Origin: Lachnospiraceae bacterium
GTDB taxonomy: Bacteria; Bacillota; Clostridia; Lachnospirales; Lachnospiraceae
NCBI GenBank assembly: GCA_910574195.1
Contig: CAJTBF010000015.1
Location: 1-64,000 of the forward strand
Length of the DNA stretch: 64,000 bases
Direction of reading: 5' to 3'
Positions 1 to 9,478 of this stretch are shown here, in pieces. Position 1 is the first letter of the stretch, and every line of letters starts with the position of its first letter. Both the position numbers and the translations under genes were made by a program. A model generated the notes under the pieces. It was given only the letters and a program-made list of their open reading frames with translations. It was not told the origin of the DNA and did no database searches.

Positions 1-47
1 ACTGCCTGTACTTTGTATTCGTGGTCATATTGTCTGTTTTCTGCCAT
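1..47 (-). CDS. IS3-type transposase, N-terminal fragment (runs off the left edge)
   Basis: The reverse strand opens with a good ribosome binding site (AAGGAGTG) followed by an ATG at 47 and the residues MAENRQYDHEYKVQA before the window ends. The EYKxQAVKL-like opening is typical of the helix-turn-helix OrfA of IS3/IS150-family transposases. Only 15 residues are visible, so the family is inferred from this opening alone and intactness cannot be judged. Confidence 0.45.
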   Translation of the reverse strand, partial: MAENRQYDHEYKVQA

Positions 48-195
48 TTTGTTCACTCCTTATTCTCTTGATTATATCTCAAATCCTTGGGAATATGGTG
101 TCAACTTTTTTTATACCACATCAATCTTTTCCGTCCTGTTACTTCTGTCATAAACGTCAATTTTCAATCCACATTCTTTCCATTCCGCACCTCAT

Positions 196-636
196 TTACC
201 CCAATTTCCCATATGCCTCGTCATCTACCGGCTCACACCACTCATTGTTTGTCTCTTCACCCGGAACTTCTACCGCAATGTGGGAAAACCAACTGTCTGC
301 CTTTGCACCGTGCCAGTGCTTTACCTCCGCCGGAATCGTGATCACCGTACCTGGCTCCAGGCTTACCGCTTCCTTTCCTTCCTCCTGATACCATCCGCTT
401 CCCGCCGTACAGATCAAAAGCTGCCCGCCGCCGCTCCTGGCATGGTGGATATGCCAGTTGTTCCGGCACCCCGGCTCAAAAGTTACATTCGCCAGGAATA
501 CCGCCGTCTCTCCCGGAACCGTCAACGGATTAAGATAAGAATTACCGATAAAATACTGTGCAAACGCTGTATTCTCCTGTCCCAAACCAAATACATTCTG
601 CCTGTTAAATTCTTCTTTGTTGTTGATCTTCACCAT
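196..636 (-). CDS. Cupin-domain protein
   Basis: A 146-residue single-domain cupin. The two half-motifs of the beta-barrel are visible: NWHIHHARSGGG followed by a Glu/Gly stretch, and the later VKHWHGAKADSWFSHIAVEV, giving the histidines that usually hold a metal. The relatives are small carboxymuconolactone-decarboxylase-associated cupins, often stress or redox related; the substrate cannot be told. The start at 636 is chosen because AAGGAGA lies just upstream; a longer frame to 657 would place this ribosome site inside the coding region. A MerR-like regulator lies immediately upstream on the same strand (71 bp), a frequent pairing for this kind of protein. Confidence 0.8.
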   Translation of the reverse strand: MVKINNKEEFNRQNVFGLGQENTAFAQYFIGNSYLNPLTVPGETAVFLANVTFEPGCRNNWHIHHARSGGGQLLICTAGSGWYQEEGKEAVSLEPGTVITIPAEVKHWHGAKADSWFSHIAVEVPGEETNNEWCEPVDDEAYGKLG

Positions 637-707
637 GCCTCTTCTCCTTTTCATCATTTCATTTTATGTTTTTTTCTAACATACCGTCCACTGTTTCGCA
701 TCAATTC

Positions 708-1061
708 TTAAGCGAGAGTGTTCTTCTGCATTTCATATCTCAGATAATCCATATGTTCAATCTGTTTTTCTTTAAAATGAATCTCATCCAGTGTCCTGCC
801 TCTCCTCTGATTCAGCATCTCCATCCGCTGCTGTTTTGTTCCTTCTCCCTCCATCATAAGGTGCATGTAAGTTTCTACTTCTCCTTTATCAAAACCGACA
901 TCATGCAACGTCATGATCATACTAAGCCTTTCGATATCCCGATCGTCATACTGCCATTCTCCCATCACCTTTTTTACGGCTCCGCACAGCCCAAAACTCT
1001 CGTACTCTTTCAGAATCTTCACAGGAATCTGGTATCTTTTACTTGCCTCCTTCATTGTCAT
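708..1061 (-). CDS. MerR-like transcriptional regulator
   Basis: A 117-residue protein with an N-terminal winged helix (MTMKEASKRYQIPVKILKEY) in which the second helix and the LKEYESFGL segment correspond to the MerR DNA-binding fold, followed by the DDRDIERLSMIMTLHDVGF segment typical of the wing-helix end and a short coiled coil (roughly residues 70-110). There is no obvious ligand-binding domain. The start at 1061 follows a GGAGGAG site; an upstream in-frame extension to 1199 has no such site. It probably controls the cupin gene directly downstream and itself, but no clear operator is seen. Confidence 0.75.
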   Translation of the reverse strand: MTMKEASKRYQIPVKILKEYESFGLCGAVKKVMGEWQYDDRDIERLSMIMTLHDVGFDKGEVETYMHLMMEGEGTKQQRMEMLNQRRGRTLDEIHFKEKQIEHMDYLRYEMQKNTLA

Positions 1062-1369
1062 GTTCCTACTCCTCCAATACTTGTATATTCGGATACCTTC
1101 TCTAATCACATATTCCTTCCTGGAATATTTACATTGTATATCTACTCTCTTTTTATGTCTAATACTCATACTGAATTTTAAACTATGCCTGAAACGCATG
1201 ATTACTGTTTACTCCCACGCCATTCGCAAAGGCGCTTACAGCGCTTTCTCTCTGTTTCACAGCTAGCTTTGCTCATAAACTGACGTTCCTTTTCCACATA
1301 CTATGACACGAAAAAGAGCACCTAAATCTTGTCATTTAGATGCTACACTTCCACAGATTACTTTATTCT
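1062..1369. other. Intergenic gap between the MerR-like and LysR genes
   Basis: No convincing gene is present. The gap holds the terminator of the LysR gene at its right end (1311-1343) and a small GC-rich inverted repeat near 1228-1247 (AAAGGCGC and GCGCTTT arms). The promoter of the MerR-like gene must lie here, but no clear -35/-10 pair was recognised. Confidence 0.5.
1311..1343 (-). terminator. Rho-independent terminator of the LysR gene
   Basis: Read on the reverse strand, a 10-bp stem (GCATCTAAAT with ATTTAGGTGC, one wobble pair) and a six-base loop are followed by TCTTTTT. It lies 27 bp past the LysR stop codon. Confidence 0.75.
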
Positions 1370-2260
1370 TTATTGAGAGAATACACTATGATTCAAATAT
1401 TCTTTTACATGAGCGACAAACCGCGTCATCACCGGGGATAGTTTCAGGTTCTTTTTCCATACCAGGACACAACCGCTTGTCAGTTCCGGCTCAAGCGGTC
1501 TTAAGCACAACATCTCATGATTACAGGAAAAGTCCATTGTCATCGCAACCCCGACACCACTTTCGACCATCTCCATCTGATTATTATACGAAAGGTTACA
1601 GGTACAGGCAACATGGAGTTTTTCTGCTGTCTGTCCAAACCAGTTTTCCAGTTCATTCCGCACAGACGGGCGTTTTGCTATGATTAAGGGGTGACTTACT
1701 AAATCTTTCGGAGTAATCTTCTTCTTTTCTGCCAAAACAGAATCCTTACGTATCAGCACCCTCCATTTTTCTTCCATAGGCATTCGTACATAATGATATC
1801 GGCTGATTTCTACGGGTTCCAGTAATAATCCCATATCCAGAATACCATTTTCAAGCCGTTCCTTCACATCATCTGCAATGGCCGTATAAATATGAAAGCT
1901 CGCGCCGGGATACTTCTGTTGAAAGGATGCCATCATTTTCGAGAGCGGTTTCATATTCCGCGCTTCGCCACAGCCGATTGCAATTTCACCGGAAATAACC
2001 TCCGCACCATGTTTCAGCTCTCTTTCTGTTTTTATCGTTAAATCTATGATTTCCTGCGCCCGGCGGCGAAGCAGCAAACCTTCCTCTGTCAGCAAAATAT
2101 GATGCTTGCCCCGGTGAAATAATTTAACACCAAGTTCTTCCTCCATCTGCATAAGCTGCCTTGACAGAGTTGGCTGGGTAATGTTAAGAAATGCAGCGGC
2201 ACGAGTAATATTTTCTTCCCTTGCAGCAACAAGAAAGTATTGCAGAACCCGAAGTTCCAT
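1370..2260 (-). CDS. LysR family transcriptional regulator
   Basis: A 296-residue LysR-type regulator. The N-terminal winged helix-turn-helix is clear (MELRVLQYFLVAAREENITR then NITQPTLSRQLMQMEEELGVKLFHR), followed by a linker helix and a periplasmic-binding-like effector domain from about residue 90. The length is normal for the family. The start at 2260 follows AAAGGTGG at good spacing; an upstream frame to 2296 includes this site. The gene is divergent from the small XRE regulator at 2483. LysR proteins usually act on a divergent neighbour, so the XRE/kinase genes are candidate targets, but no T-N11-A box was confirmed in the 222-bp gap. Confidence 0.9.
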   Translation of the reverse strand: MELRVLQYFLVAAREENITRAAAFLNITQPTLSRQLMQMEEELGVKLFHRGKHHILLTEEGLLLRRRAQEIIDLTIKTERELKHGAEVISGEIAIGCGEARNMKPLSKMMASFQQKYPGASFHIYTAIADDVKERLENGILDMGLLLEPVEISRYHYVRMPMEEKWRVLIRKDSVLAEKKKITPKDLVSHPLIIAKRPSVRNELENWFGQTAEKLHVACTCNLSYNNQMEMVESGVGVAMTMDFSCNHEMLCLRPLEPELTSGCVLVWKKNLKLSPVMTRFVAHVKEYLNHSVFSQ

Positions 2261-2482
2261 TTCTATCATCCACCTTTCTGCTTTTCGGTTCATCATACCA
2301 AATATTTTTGCTTACTTCAAGTTTTAGTTCCCTGAGATAGTTTCTGTGAACAGTTTCTGCTTTTTCTTTTTATTTCAGCATAATATTTCCAATAACTTCA
2401 TTTTTAGAAGTATTTTATTCTTTTATTTCGATACAATAAATGATAGACATTTCATCTTTAGAAGTTTTTATGAGGAAAAGTT

Positions 2483-2731
2483 ATGAAAATATATTGGAAC
2501 GGAGAATCAAAAAATATTATTGGAACCCGCTTAAGGCAATTACGCCAACAGCAAAACATTTCCCAGCGCATATTGGCGGCCAGACTTACTTTAAGTGGAA
2601 TTGAATTTAACGATCTGACAATTTTAAGGATTGAACGCGGAGAACGATTTGTTCCTGATTACGAACTCGCTGTAATTGCAGACTACTTTCATGTCAGTAC
2701 AGACTATCTTCTCGGCAGGACAGAAAAATAG
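2483..2731 (+). CDS. Small XRE-type helix-turn-helix protein
   Basis: An 82-residue protein that is almost entirely an HTH_3 domain: IIGTRLRQLRQQQNISQRIL, then LTILRIERGERFVPDYELAVIADYFHVSTDYLLGR. It has no sensor part. AGGAAAAG precedes the ATG. It sits 67 bp upstream of the hybrid histidine kinase in the same direction and may be co-transcribed with it. Targets are unknown. Confidence 0.85.
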   Translation: MKIYWNGESKNIIGTRLRQLRQQQNISQRILAARLTLSGIEFNDLTILRIERGERFVPDYELAVIADYFHVSTDYLLGRTEK

Positions 2732-2798
2732 CTTTTTCCATTTTCTTTTCCTACTTATAAAAATAAAATCTGAATCAGAAATATGAGGACAACCATTT

Positions 2799-5624
2799 AT
2801 GGATATGAACACTTTCTTAAACGGCAGTCTTGCTCCATATGCCGGCATTACTTTCCTAATTATTTTTTTGCACGTCGATCATACAATTACAAAATCAGTA
2901 AAAAAAATGTTTTACCAGTTAACCTGTATAGAAATTCTGGAGCTGATCGCCTGCAATATGGGACTTTGGACGGCTGCCATGCCAAAACCGACTTCTCTTA
3001 GGATATTCTTTTCTGCAATCGGTTATTCTTTACAGCCATTACTGGTTCTGATTATGATCCAGGTTAGCAGCCGCGAAAAAAAGCAGAATAAAACAAAATA
3101 TCACTGGCTTTTATATATCCCTGCAGTTTTGAATATATTCGCCTCTTTTTCGTCCTTTTTTACAGACATTGTATATTCTTACGATATACATAATATCTTC
3201 CGACCGGGACCTCTGGGATACTTTCCACAGCTTACCGTCCTCTTCTATCTGATTGTACTTCTCCTTTTTACTGTTCGGAATCGAAAGAAAGCAGATCGTT
3301 TAGAATCCGTCGTGATACTGTCTATTATCATATATCTTACTGCAGCCATGGTAGTGGAAGCCATCTATCAGATCCGGAGCACAAGCCAAACCGCAATTGT
3401 ATTCAGCACTTTATTCTATTTCATGTATTTTCAAAGCCGGAATCTGGAAAAGAAAACAGAAAAGATCTTTCTGGAAGCATACCAGTTGGCTGAACAGGAA
3501 GCACTGGCTCATGAACTGGTCTGTATTCAAATTGAGCAGCTCAGCCGTGCAAAAGATATCCATGCTGCAATTGATGAAATGCTGGCCGCGCTTGGAACCT
3601 TTATGAAAGCCGACCGTGTATATATTTTTGAAAATAAAGGAGCAACCTTCCCAAATACGTTTGAATGGTGCGCCGATGGCGTAACTCCGGAAATAGATCA
3701 TTTACAGGCATTGACCCCTGACGATGTGATACATTGGACCAGAACGCTGAAAAAGGGCGAGTGTATCGTCATTCCGGATATTGAAAAGATACAGGAAAGC
3801 ACTCCTGCCATTTATAATATTTTAAAACCGCAGAATATTACCAGCGTTATCGAGGCACCTATTATGGTGGACCAACACCTGATCGGCTTTCTGGGAGTAG
3901 ACAACGCCCCCCAGGATATTACACGAACGATTGCAAAGACATTATGTATGCTGGGTTCTTTTCTGGCAATCACCCTGAAAAACAGAGAGGAACACCAGGA
4001 AACGCTCCAACAGGCGAACGACGCACTGAAGGCGTCCAATGAGGCGCTGCGGATTGCATTTGATTCCGCAAACCGTGCCAACGCTGCAAAGTCAGAATTT
4101 CTTTCCAGGATGTCGCACGATATACGGACTCCAATGAATGCAATCGTCGGAATGACAACCATTGCTATGGCCCATATCGACGACAGAGAACGGATTCTTG
4201 ACTGTCTCGGAAAAATTACCGCATCCAGTCGCCATCTCCTGGGACTCATCAATGAAGTCCTGGATATGAGTCGTATTGAAAGCGGTAAGGTTCTGTTAGC
4301 AGAAGAGGAATTCCATTTATCGGAACTGATTGATACCATGCTCGATATGATAAAACAGCAGATGATAGAGCATCACCATCAATTCAATGTCCGAATTACC
4401 AATCTCACGCATGAAGATGTCATCGGAGACAGTATCCACATACAGAGAGCATTCCTCAACATCCTGACAAATGCAGTGAAATATACGCCGGACGGCGGAA
4501 CGATCACACTGAATATTTCTGAAAAACCAACAAACAAAACACATGTCGCATGCTATGAGTTTATCTTTGAAGATAACGGCATCGGAATGTCCGACGAATT
4601 CCAGGCAAAACTATTTCAGCCTTTCGAGCGGTCCAGCGACGACTATACCAGCAAAGTGCAGGGAACCGGACTCGGAATGGCAATCACAAAAAATATCGTT
4701 CATATGATGAATGGCGATATTTCCGTAGAAAGCCGGCTTGGAATCGGAACCAAAATTACGATCACAATTTTTCTTCCGATACAAAAAACAGATTCTGTAT
4801 CCCAGGAAACTTTTTCACATTTACCGGTTCTTGTGGTGGACGCCGATTCCATTAGCTGCGAAAGCGCCGCTGCCATACTGACGGATATGGGAATGCAGGC
4901 AGACTATGTAAACTCCGGCCATGACGCGGTACAAGCCGTAACCGAACGTCAGAAAGCAAAAAAGGATTTCTTTGCAGTCATCATTGACCAGAAGCTGCCG
5001 GACATGGACGGTATCGAAACTACACGTGCAATCCGTAATACAGCAGGACGCAAATCTCCTGTGATTATCTTTTCAGCCTATGACTGGACAGACATAGAGA
5101 CGGAAGCACGGACTGCCGGCGTCGATTTCTTTCTTCACAAGCCCCTGTTTAAATCCCGATTGGCAGCCTTATTCGGCAAACTGACGGAACATGACGCCCG
5201 CCGGGCCTTCAAAGAAGAAACGAAAGAAATCGTGACTGCAGATTTTTCAGGCAAAAGAGTCCTGCTTGTAGATGATAATGAATTAAACAGAGAAATTGCT
5301 GTGGAAATTCTTGATATGATAGGAGTTCAGGCCGAAACCGCTGAAAATGGGAAGACTGCCGTCCGTATGATTTCAGAACACGCTGACAATTATTACCAGA
5401 TGGTTTTCATGGATATCCAGATGCCTGTAATGAATGGCTACGAGGCCGCTTCCGCAATTCGAATGCTTGGACGAAAATATACGGATCATCTGCCAATTAT
5501 TGCTCTGTCAGCAAATGCATTCGCCGAAGATGTTGTCATGGCGCGGAATGCGGGAATGAATGAGCATCTCGCAAAACCGCTGGAAATCACAAAACTGGAA
5601 AAAACATTAGAACGTTGGCTGTAA
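2799..5624 (+). CDS. Membrane-bound hybrid sensor histidine kinase with two receiver domains
   Basis: A 941-residue protein. The first ~215 residues contain several hydrophobic segments and form a membrane sensor. A GAF-like domain follows (about 235-395), then a coiled linker and the HisKA helix with the phospho-acceptor His440 (SRMSHDIRTP). The HATPase domain (about 545-665) has the N box NAVKYT, G1 DNGIGM and G2 GTGLGM. Receiver 1 (about 675-795) has Asp730, and receiver 2 (about 818-940) has Asp872 in VFMDIQMP. The acidic pair of receiver 1 is spaced as VDADS rather than the usual adjacent pair. No response regulator with an output domain is adjacent, so output is by phosphotransfer to an unlinked partner or by an unknown route. 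The signal sensed is unknown. Confidence 0.93.
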   Translation: MDMNTFLNGSLAPYAGITFLIIFLHVDHTITKSVKKMFYQLTCIEILELIACNMGLWTAAMPKPTSLRIFFSAIGYSLQPLLVLIMIQVSSREKKQNKTKYHWLLYIPAVLNIFASFSSFFTDIVYSYDIHNIFRPGPLGYFPQLTVLFYLIVLLLFTVRNRKKADRLESVVILSIIIYLTAAMVVEAIYQIRSTSQTAIVFSTLFYFMYFQSRNLEKKTEKIFLEAYQLAEQEALAHELVCIQIEQLSRAKDIHAAIDEMLAALGTFMKADRVYIFENKGATFPNTFEWCADGVTPEIDHLQALTPDDVIHWTRTLKKGECIVIPDIEKIQESTPAIYNILKPQNITSVIEAPIMVDQHLIGFLGVDNAPQDITRTIAKTLCMLGSFLAITLKNREEHQETLQQANDALKASNEALRIAFDSANRANAAKSEFLSRMSHDIRTPMNAIVGMTTIAMAHIDDRERILDCLGKITASSRHLLGLINEVLDMSRIESGKVLLAEEEFHLSELIDTMLDMIKQQMIEHHHQFNVRITNLTHEDVIGDSIHIQRAFLNILTNAVKYTPDGGTITLNISEKPTNKTHVACYEFIFEDNGIGMSDEFQAKLFQPFERSSDDYTSKVQGTGLGMAITKNIVHMMNGDISVESRLGIGTKITITIFLPIQKTDSVSQETFSHLPVLVVDADSISCESAAAILTDMGMQADYVNSGHDAVQAVTERQKAKKDFFAVIIDQKLPDMDGIETTRAIRNTAGRKSPVIIFSAYDWTDIETEARTAGVDFFLHKPLFKSRLAALFGKLTEHDARRAFKEETKEIVTADFSGKRVLLVDDNELNREIAVEILDMIGVQAETAENGKTAVRMISEHADNYYQMVFMDIQMPVMNGYEAASAIRMLGRKYTDHLPIIALSANAFAEDVVMARNAGMNEHLAKPLEITKLEKTLERWL

Positions 5625-5641
5625 AACAAAAATCAAAAAAT

Positions 5642-5725
5642 GTGTCTTCTCTTTTTTCGGAAAGGGCTGCTGTAAAATAACGAATGCGCACAATATACAA
5701 CAACCTTTTCCAAAAGAGAAGACAC
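5642..5725. terminator. Long-loop inverted repeat between convergent genes (likely bidirectional terminator)
   Basis: A perfect 14-bp inverted repeat (GTGTCTTCTCTTTT at 5642-5655 and its complement at 5712-5725) encloses 56 bases. It lies between the convergent kinase and membrane-protein genes, with T-rich sequence on both sides. The enclosed GCTGCTGTAAAATA segment resembles the left arm of the element at 11448-11552. Confidence 0.55.
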
Positions 5726-5776
5726 TTTCTTTTATGCTTAACATATGGGAAAATCACTGACGGCAGGTTTTCCGCA

Positions 5777-6697
5777 TCATAATCCATTCGCTTCCAGATT
5801 CTTTTTATACGCACCAAGTTCTGTATAAATCGCCTCTTTCAGCGGATTTTTCTTTGTCCGGCGTATGGTTCGGATTTCATAGACAAGTACGCCTATATTA
5901 AACAGAAGCGCCGCCCCGCTCAGCAAAAGTTTTGGCAGATCCGATTGGGTAGAGGTAATGGAAAAATAGGACTCCGCCGCAGAATAATCTACCGTGAGGG
6001 AGAACATCGCCCATAATGCCAGCGTCTGCGCCCTGTGCTGCAGCCACGCTCCGCGGCGGATAAAAAATTCTGCCGCCGTGCAGGATACCAAAAGCAAAAA
6101 TCCTGCGTAGAACGAACGATTGGAGATACAGTTATAGCAGTAGGACAGATTCCACAAATCATATGCGATAATCCAGAACCAAAGCTGATCTGCCCAAACC
6201 ATATCCTGGGAATGTGTCTTTCCGATCTGAATTCCAAGCCATCCTGTAATGGTAATGATATTCAGAATCCCTGCAATGGCATTGAGCACATTCCAGGGTC
6301 CACCGATCATCTGCAATCCAGCCTCGATCTGTCCCGTTTTGGGCAGACACTCCAGATCTGCATAGACCGCTTCCAGAATGTTGATTGCCAGAATCAATGC
6401 CGGATAAGTCAACATAAATTTATTTTTCTGCAGTTTCGGAATATAACGCAGCAACATAAAACCAATCACCCCGGCCAGCGCAGAATAGGTCTTCACCCAG
6501 GCAAACCAGGTACCGCCCACATTTCCTCCCGCAGTTTTGGGCCAGATAAAAAAGGTTGCAATAATGGGAATAATCACATACATTGCGATACCTGCCCATT
6601 TGAAACGGCGGGTAATCTCATTCAGTCCGATCAAAGCCGCTGTCAGCCCGATAAATACGAGAATACTCGTCAAAGAATACCCTGTAAAAAATAACAT
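5777..6697 (-). CDS. Polytopic membrane protein (DUF5692-like)
   Basis: A 306-residue protein with about eight or nine hydrophobic segments and short charged loops, ending in a basic cytoplasmic tail. I believe it belongs to the uncharacterised DUF5692 group, but this is recall and not a search. It carries the segment DQLWFWIIAYDLWNLSYCYN, which resembles a segment in the first gene of the same operon (9479-10336). It is the last of four closely spaced leftward genes, 17 bp after the reductase, so it probably works with that redox pair. No function is assigned. AGGGAGG precedes the ATG. Confidence 0.75.
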   Translation of the reverse strand: MLFFTGYSLTSILVFIGLTAALIGLNEITRRFKWAGIAMYVIIPIIATFFIWPKTAGGNVGGTWFAWVKTYSALAGVIGFMLLRYIPKLQKNKFMLTYPALILAINILEAVYADLECLPKTGQIEAGLQMIGGPWNVLNAIAGILNIITITGWLGIQIGKTHSQDMVWADQLWFWIIAYDLWNLSYCYNCISNRSFYAGFLLLVSCTAAEFFIRRGAWLQHRAQTLALWAMFSLTVDYSAAESYFSITSTQSDLPKLLLSGAALLFNIGVLVYEIRTIRRTKKNPLKEAIYTELGAYKKNLEANGL

Positions 6698-6714
6698 AAA
6701 AACCTCCCTCTCTT

Positions 6715-7881
6715 TTAGAATCGCAATTCCAGGTCACTGATCGGATATGCCTTACAAGAATGAATATATCCGAAACATTCATCGGCATACCGCAGCAGCG
6801 CCCCCTGTGCAGTAAATACTTTTCCGGATACGAGCTGTACCCTGCACAAACTACATTCTCCCGACCGGCAGCATACATTGACGCGAACACCACTGCGTTC
6901 CAGCGCAGTCAGGACACTCTCCCCGCTTTTCGCTTCAATCTGCTTCTCTCCAATCTGAATATGAAATATTTCCTCTCCCGTCATCCCTTCCGGCCAGCCC
7001 GGTTCGTTCCAGATGTCTCTTCTTGTTCCAAACACCTCTCTGCGGATGGAACGGCCGGGAATCTGAAGTTCTTCTAACGCTTTGCGGCAAAACTCCATCA
7101 TCACCGCCGGACCACACAGATAATATGTACAGTCCAGAATATCCGGCACATGCGCCTGAATCCGTGCGGCATTCAGGAACCCATGCTCCATCCCTTCCTT
7201 TTCTTCATCGGACAGAATTAGCGTATAATGGAAATTAGAATGTTTCTTTGCAAACGCAGACAATTCCTCATGATACATTGCCGCTTCTTCTGTCCGACTT
7301 CCATACAGAAGAGTGATCTCCCGATCTTCTCCACTTTCCAGCACAGTCCGGATCATGCTGACAAAGGGAGTAATCCCACTGCCGCCGCCCAGAAACACAG
7401 ATTTTTTGGAATGGAACACCGGATGATAATGAAAGACTCCGGCCGGCCCGTTGGCTTCCAACCGATCTCCAGGTTTTAGACACTGCAAAAGATAACCCGA
7501 TACAAAACCTCCATCCACCGCTGCCACAGTAATCTCATAAAAAGCCCGTTGTTTCGCGGAAGAGGACAAACTATATGGTCTGGAAGTCCGCACACCGTCA
7601 ATCTCACAGAACACATTGATATATTGTCCGGCTTCAAAAGGCGGCAAATATCCATCCTCAGACACCAGCCGGATCCGCTTTGCAATTGGGCTGACTGCCT
7701 CAATCTCACTGACAACCAGATGCAGGACAGAAGGATGGTATTGCGCCACTTTCTTTTTGACCACGTCACGTTCCTGAGAAATATCCTTCCCCGTCTTTTT
7801 CGCCATCTCCAATTCTTTCAAGGTTTCCGGGCCGTTTCGCATCGTACCGATGATCATATCTTTGATTGGTTTTCCACTCAT
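6715..7881 (-). CDS. Flavin reductase with C-terminal [2Fe-2S] ferredoxin domain
   Basis: A 388-residue protein of the ferredoxin-NADP reductase superfamily fused to a plant-type ferredoxin, as in phthalate dioxygenase reductase-like and Hmp/NqrF-like electron carriers. After an unusual ~45-residue N-terminal extension come the FAD-binding barrel with the SRPYSLSS motif (about residue 100), the nucleotide-binding domain with GGGSGITPFVSM (about 165) and CGPAVMMEF (about 260), and the ferredoxin domain with CRSGECSLC and a last Cys near the end (IHSCKAYP). It would move electrons from NAD(P)H through flavin to an Fe-S acceptor. It starts 1 bp after the upstream flavoprotein's stop, which implies translational coupling. 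In an anaerobe the likely partner is the CrtI-like flavoprotein, but this is inference. Confidence 0.88.
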   Translation of the reverse strand: MSGKPIKDMIIGTMRNGPETLKELEMAKKTGKDISQERDVVKKKVAQYHPSVLHLVVSEIEAVSPIAKRIRLVSEDGYLPPFEAGQYINVFCEIDGVRTSRPYSLSSSAKQRAFYEITVAAVDGGFVSGYLLQCLKPGDRLEANGPAGVFHYHPVFHSKKSVFLGGGSGITPFVSMIRTVLESGEDREITLLYGSRTEEAAMYHEELSAFAKKHSNFHYTLILSDEEKEGMEHGFLNAARIQAHVPDILDCTYYLCGPAVMMEFCRKALEELQIPGRSIRREVFGTRRDIWNEPGWPEGMTGEEIFHIQIGEKQIEAKSGESVLTALERSGVRVNVCCRSGECSLCRVQLVSGKVFTAQGALLRYADECFGYIHSCKAYPISDLELRF

Positions 7882-7882
7882 C

Positions 7883-9415
7883 TTATCTGCCCTCCTTTAA
7901 AATAGACTGCGCGATTTTATCCCCATATGCATAATTGGGACCGAATCCACATGTATTCACCCAACCACTGGAAAAAGTCAGGCCGGGAATAAATTCATCC
8001 TGAGGGAAGAAAAATACACTGGATTTTAAATCCTGTTCATATCCATAGATAGCCCCTCCCGGATGTCCCAGATACCGCATATGAGTTAAAGGCGTCGCCA
8101 CTTCCATCTCCTCAATATGTTCCCGCAATCCCGGAAAACGTGTCTCCAGACGACGGATAATCTGATCGGCAGCCTCATACTTCGTCCTGTGATATTCTTC
8201 CGGGGATAATTTTTCCCAGGCTTCCCCGTATTTTAGGGTACCCGCCGTGATAATGGAAGTCCCCGGCGGTGACACACAGGGATCATCAATCGTATAGCAG
8301 GTGGCCACAATCGGATCTGCCTTTGTGTTCGTAAAATACGCATTCTTAAAATCCTGATTTGCATCCAGACTATCATAGATCAGATTGAACGAATCCGTAA
8401 ACCCGATGTCCTCCGGCGGACAATCCAGACCGATAAAACAGGTCAGGGCGGAAATGCCCGTTGTATAGCTTTTAAAATATTGCCGACAGGCTTCCGGAAC
8501 TTCCTCATCCTTTAATAAGCCCGCATATGTTATGGTCGGAGATACATTGGAAATGATCTTGTGCGCATAATGCGCATTTCCGTTTTCGTCTTCCACGCCG
8601 ACTGCACGTCCGTTTTTCAACAAAATCCGCCGGATACCGCAATTCAGAAAAACCTCGCTCCCATGCCGTCGAATGGTATCCATCAGCGCCTGACTCATCA
8701 CCTGACTTCCCCCACGCACATAGTAAGGCTTATCCACCGTATACAGATACATACATCTGGCCAGAATCGAAAAGGGGAACCTCTCCGGCGGCATTCCCAT
8801 AAAACACCAATATGCAGAAAGGCAAAGCTGCAGCTCTCTGCTCTTAAAAAATTCATCCAACACATCCTGCGTACTTCTGACGCCATATCTTGCCAATACT
8901 TTATAGATTTTCGGAAATCCGGTCTTGGTAATAAACTTCTTCAATTCTGACGGATTCGCCGGACTCGCGGCGCTCTTTGCCAGAAAATCCGCAATCTCTT
9001 CGTTAAATTTCCAGACCATCTGGAAATAACGCCGAATCGCTTCTGCCTCCGCCGGAAATTCTTTGCACAATAGCTGACACGCCTTCTTTTTATCTGCCGG
9101 AAGCGCCACACCCCTGCCGCCGGGCAGATTGATCTTATATAATGTTTCAATGGGGATCCATTCGATGGCGTCTTCCACCCCCCATTTCCGGAACAACTGT
9201 CTGGTCGGTCCAGGCCGCTCTTTGGTATTCATCCCATTGAGCTGATGCAATGCCACCTCAAATTCAAACCGGCCGCGGCGAAAAGAGGTCCCGCATCCGC
9301 CCGGAATATTATGCTTCTCAAATACCGCTACTTTTTTGTGATTTACCGCCAGAGTAGCCGCACTCGCCAATCCTCCGTTTCCCGCGCCAATCACAATCAC
9401 ATCATAATGTGCCAT
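7883..9415 (-). CDS. CrtI/phytoene desaturase-like FAD-dependent oxidoreductase
   Basis: A 510-residue flavoprotein of the COG1233 type. The N-terminus has the dinucleotide-binding motif GAGNGG at residues 10-15, followed by the FEKHNIPGGCGTSF segment; the C-terminal FAD contact region (PGLTFSSGWVNTCGFGPNYAYG) is also present. Relatives isomerise or desaturate/saturate long hydrophobic substrates such as carotenoids and prenyl or steroid-like compounds. The substrate here is not known. It lies between a membrane protein and a flavin reductase/ferredoxin, which suggests a membrane-near reaction with electrons from NAD(P)H. GAGGAGAAAAAT precedes the ATG. Confidence 0.85.
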   Translation of the reverse strand: MAHYDVIVIGAGNGGLASAATLAVNHKKVAVFEKHNIPGGCGTSFRRGRFEFEVALHQLNGMNTKERPGPTRQLFRKWGVEDAIEWIPIETLYKINLPGGRGVALPADKKKACQLLCKEFPAEAEAIRRYFQMVWKFNEEIADFLAKSAASPANPSELKKFITKTGFPKIYKVLARYGVRSTQDVLDEFFKSRELQLCLSAYWCFMGMPPERFPFSILARCMYLYTVDKPYYVRGGSQVMSQALMDTIRRHGSEVFLNCGIRRILLKNGRAVGVEDENGNAHYAHKIISNVSPTITYAGLLKDEEVPEACRQYFKSYTTGISALTCFIGLDCPPEDIGFTDSFNLIYDSLDANQDFKNAYFTNTKADPIVATCYTIDDPCVSPPGTSIITAGTLKYGEAWEKLSPEEYHRTKYEAADQIIRRLETRFPGLREHIEEMEVATPLTHMRYLGHPGGAIYGYEQDLKSSVFFFPQDEFIPGLTFSSGWVNTCGFGPNYAYGDKIAQSILKEGR

Positions 9416-9478
9416 ATTTTTCTCCTCGTCTTTCTCCTACAATCGAAATATGATTCTTATCGTTTTCTGTATTCCGTC

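Noticed and set aside
6035-6694. Long rightward open frame inside the membrane-protein gene
   Set aside because: It is the antisense shadow of the well-supported leftward gene and has no ribosome site or recognisable domain.
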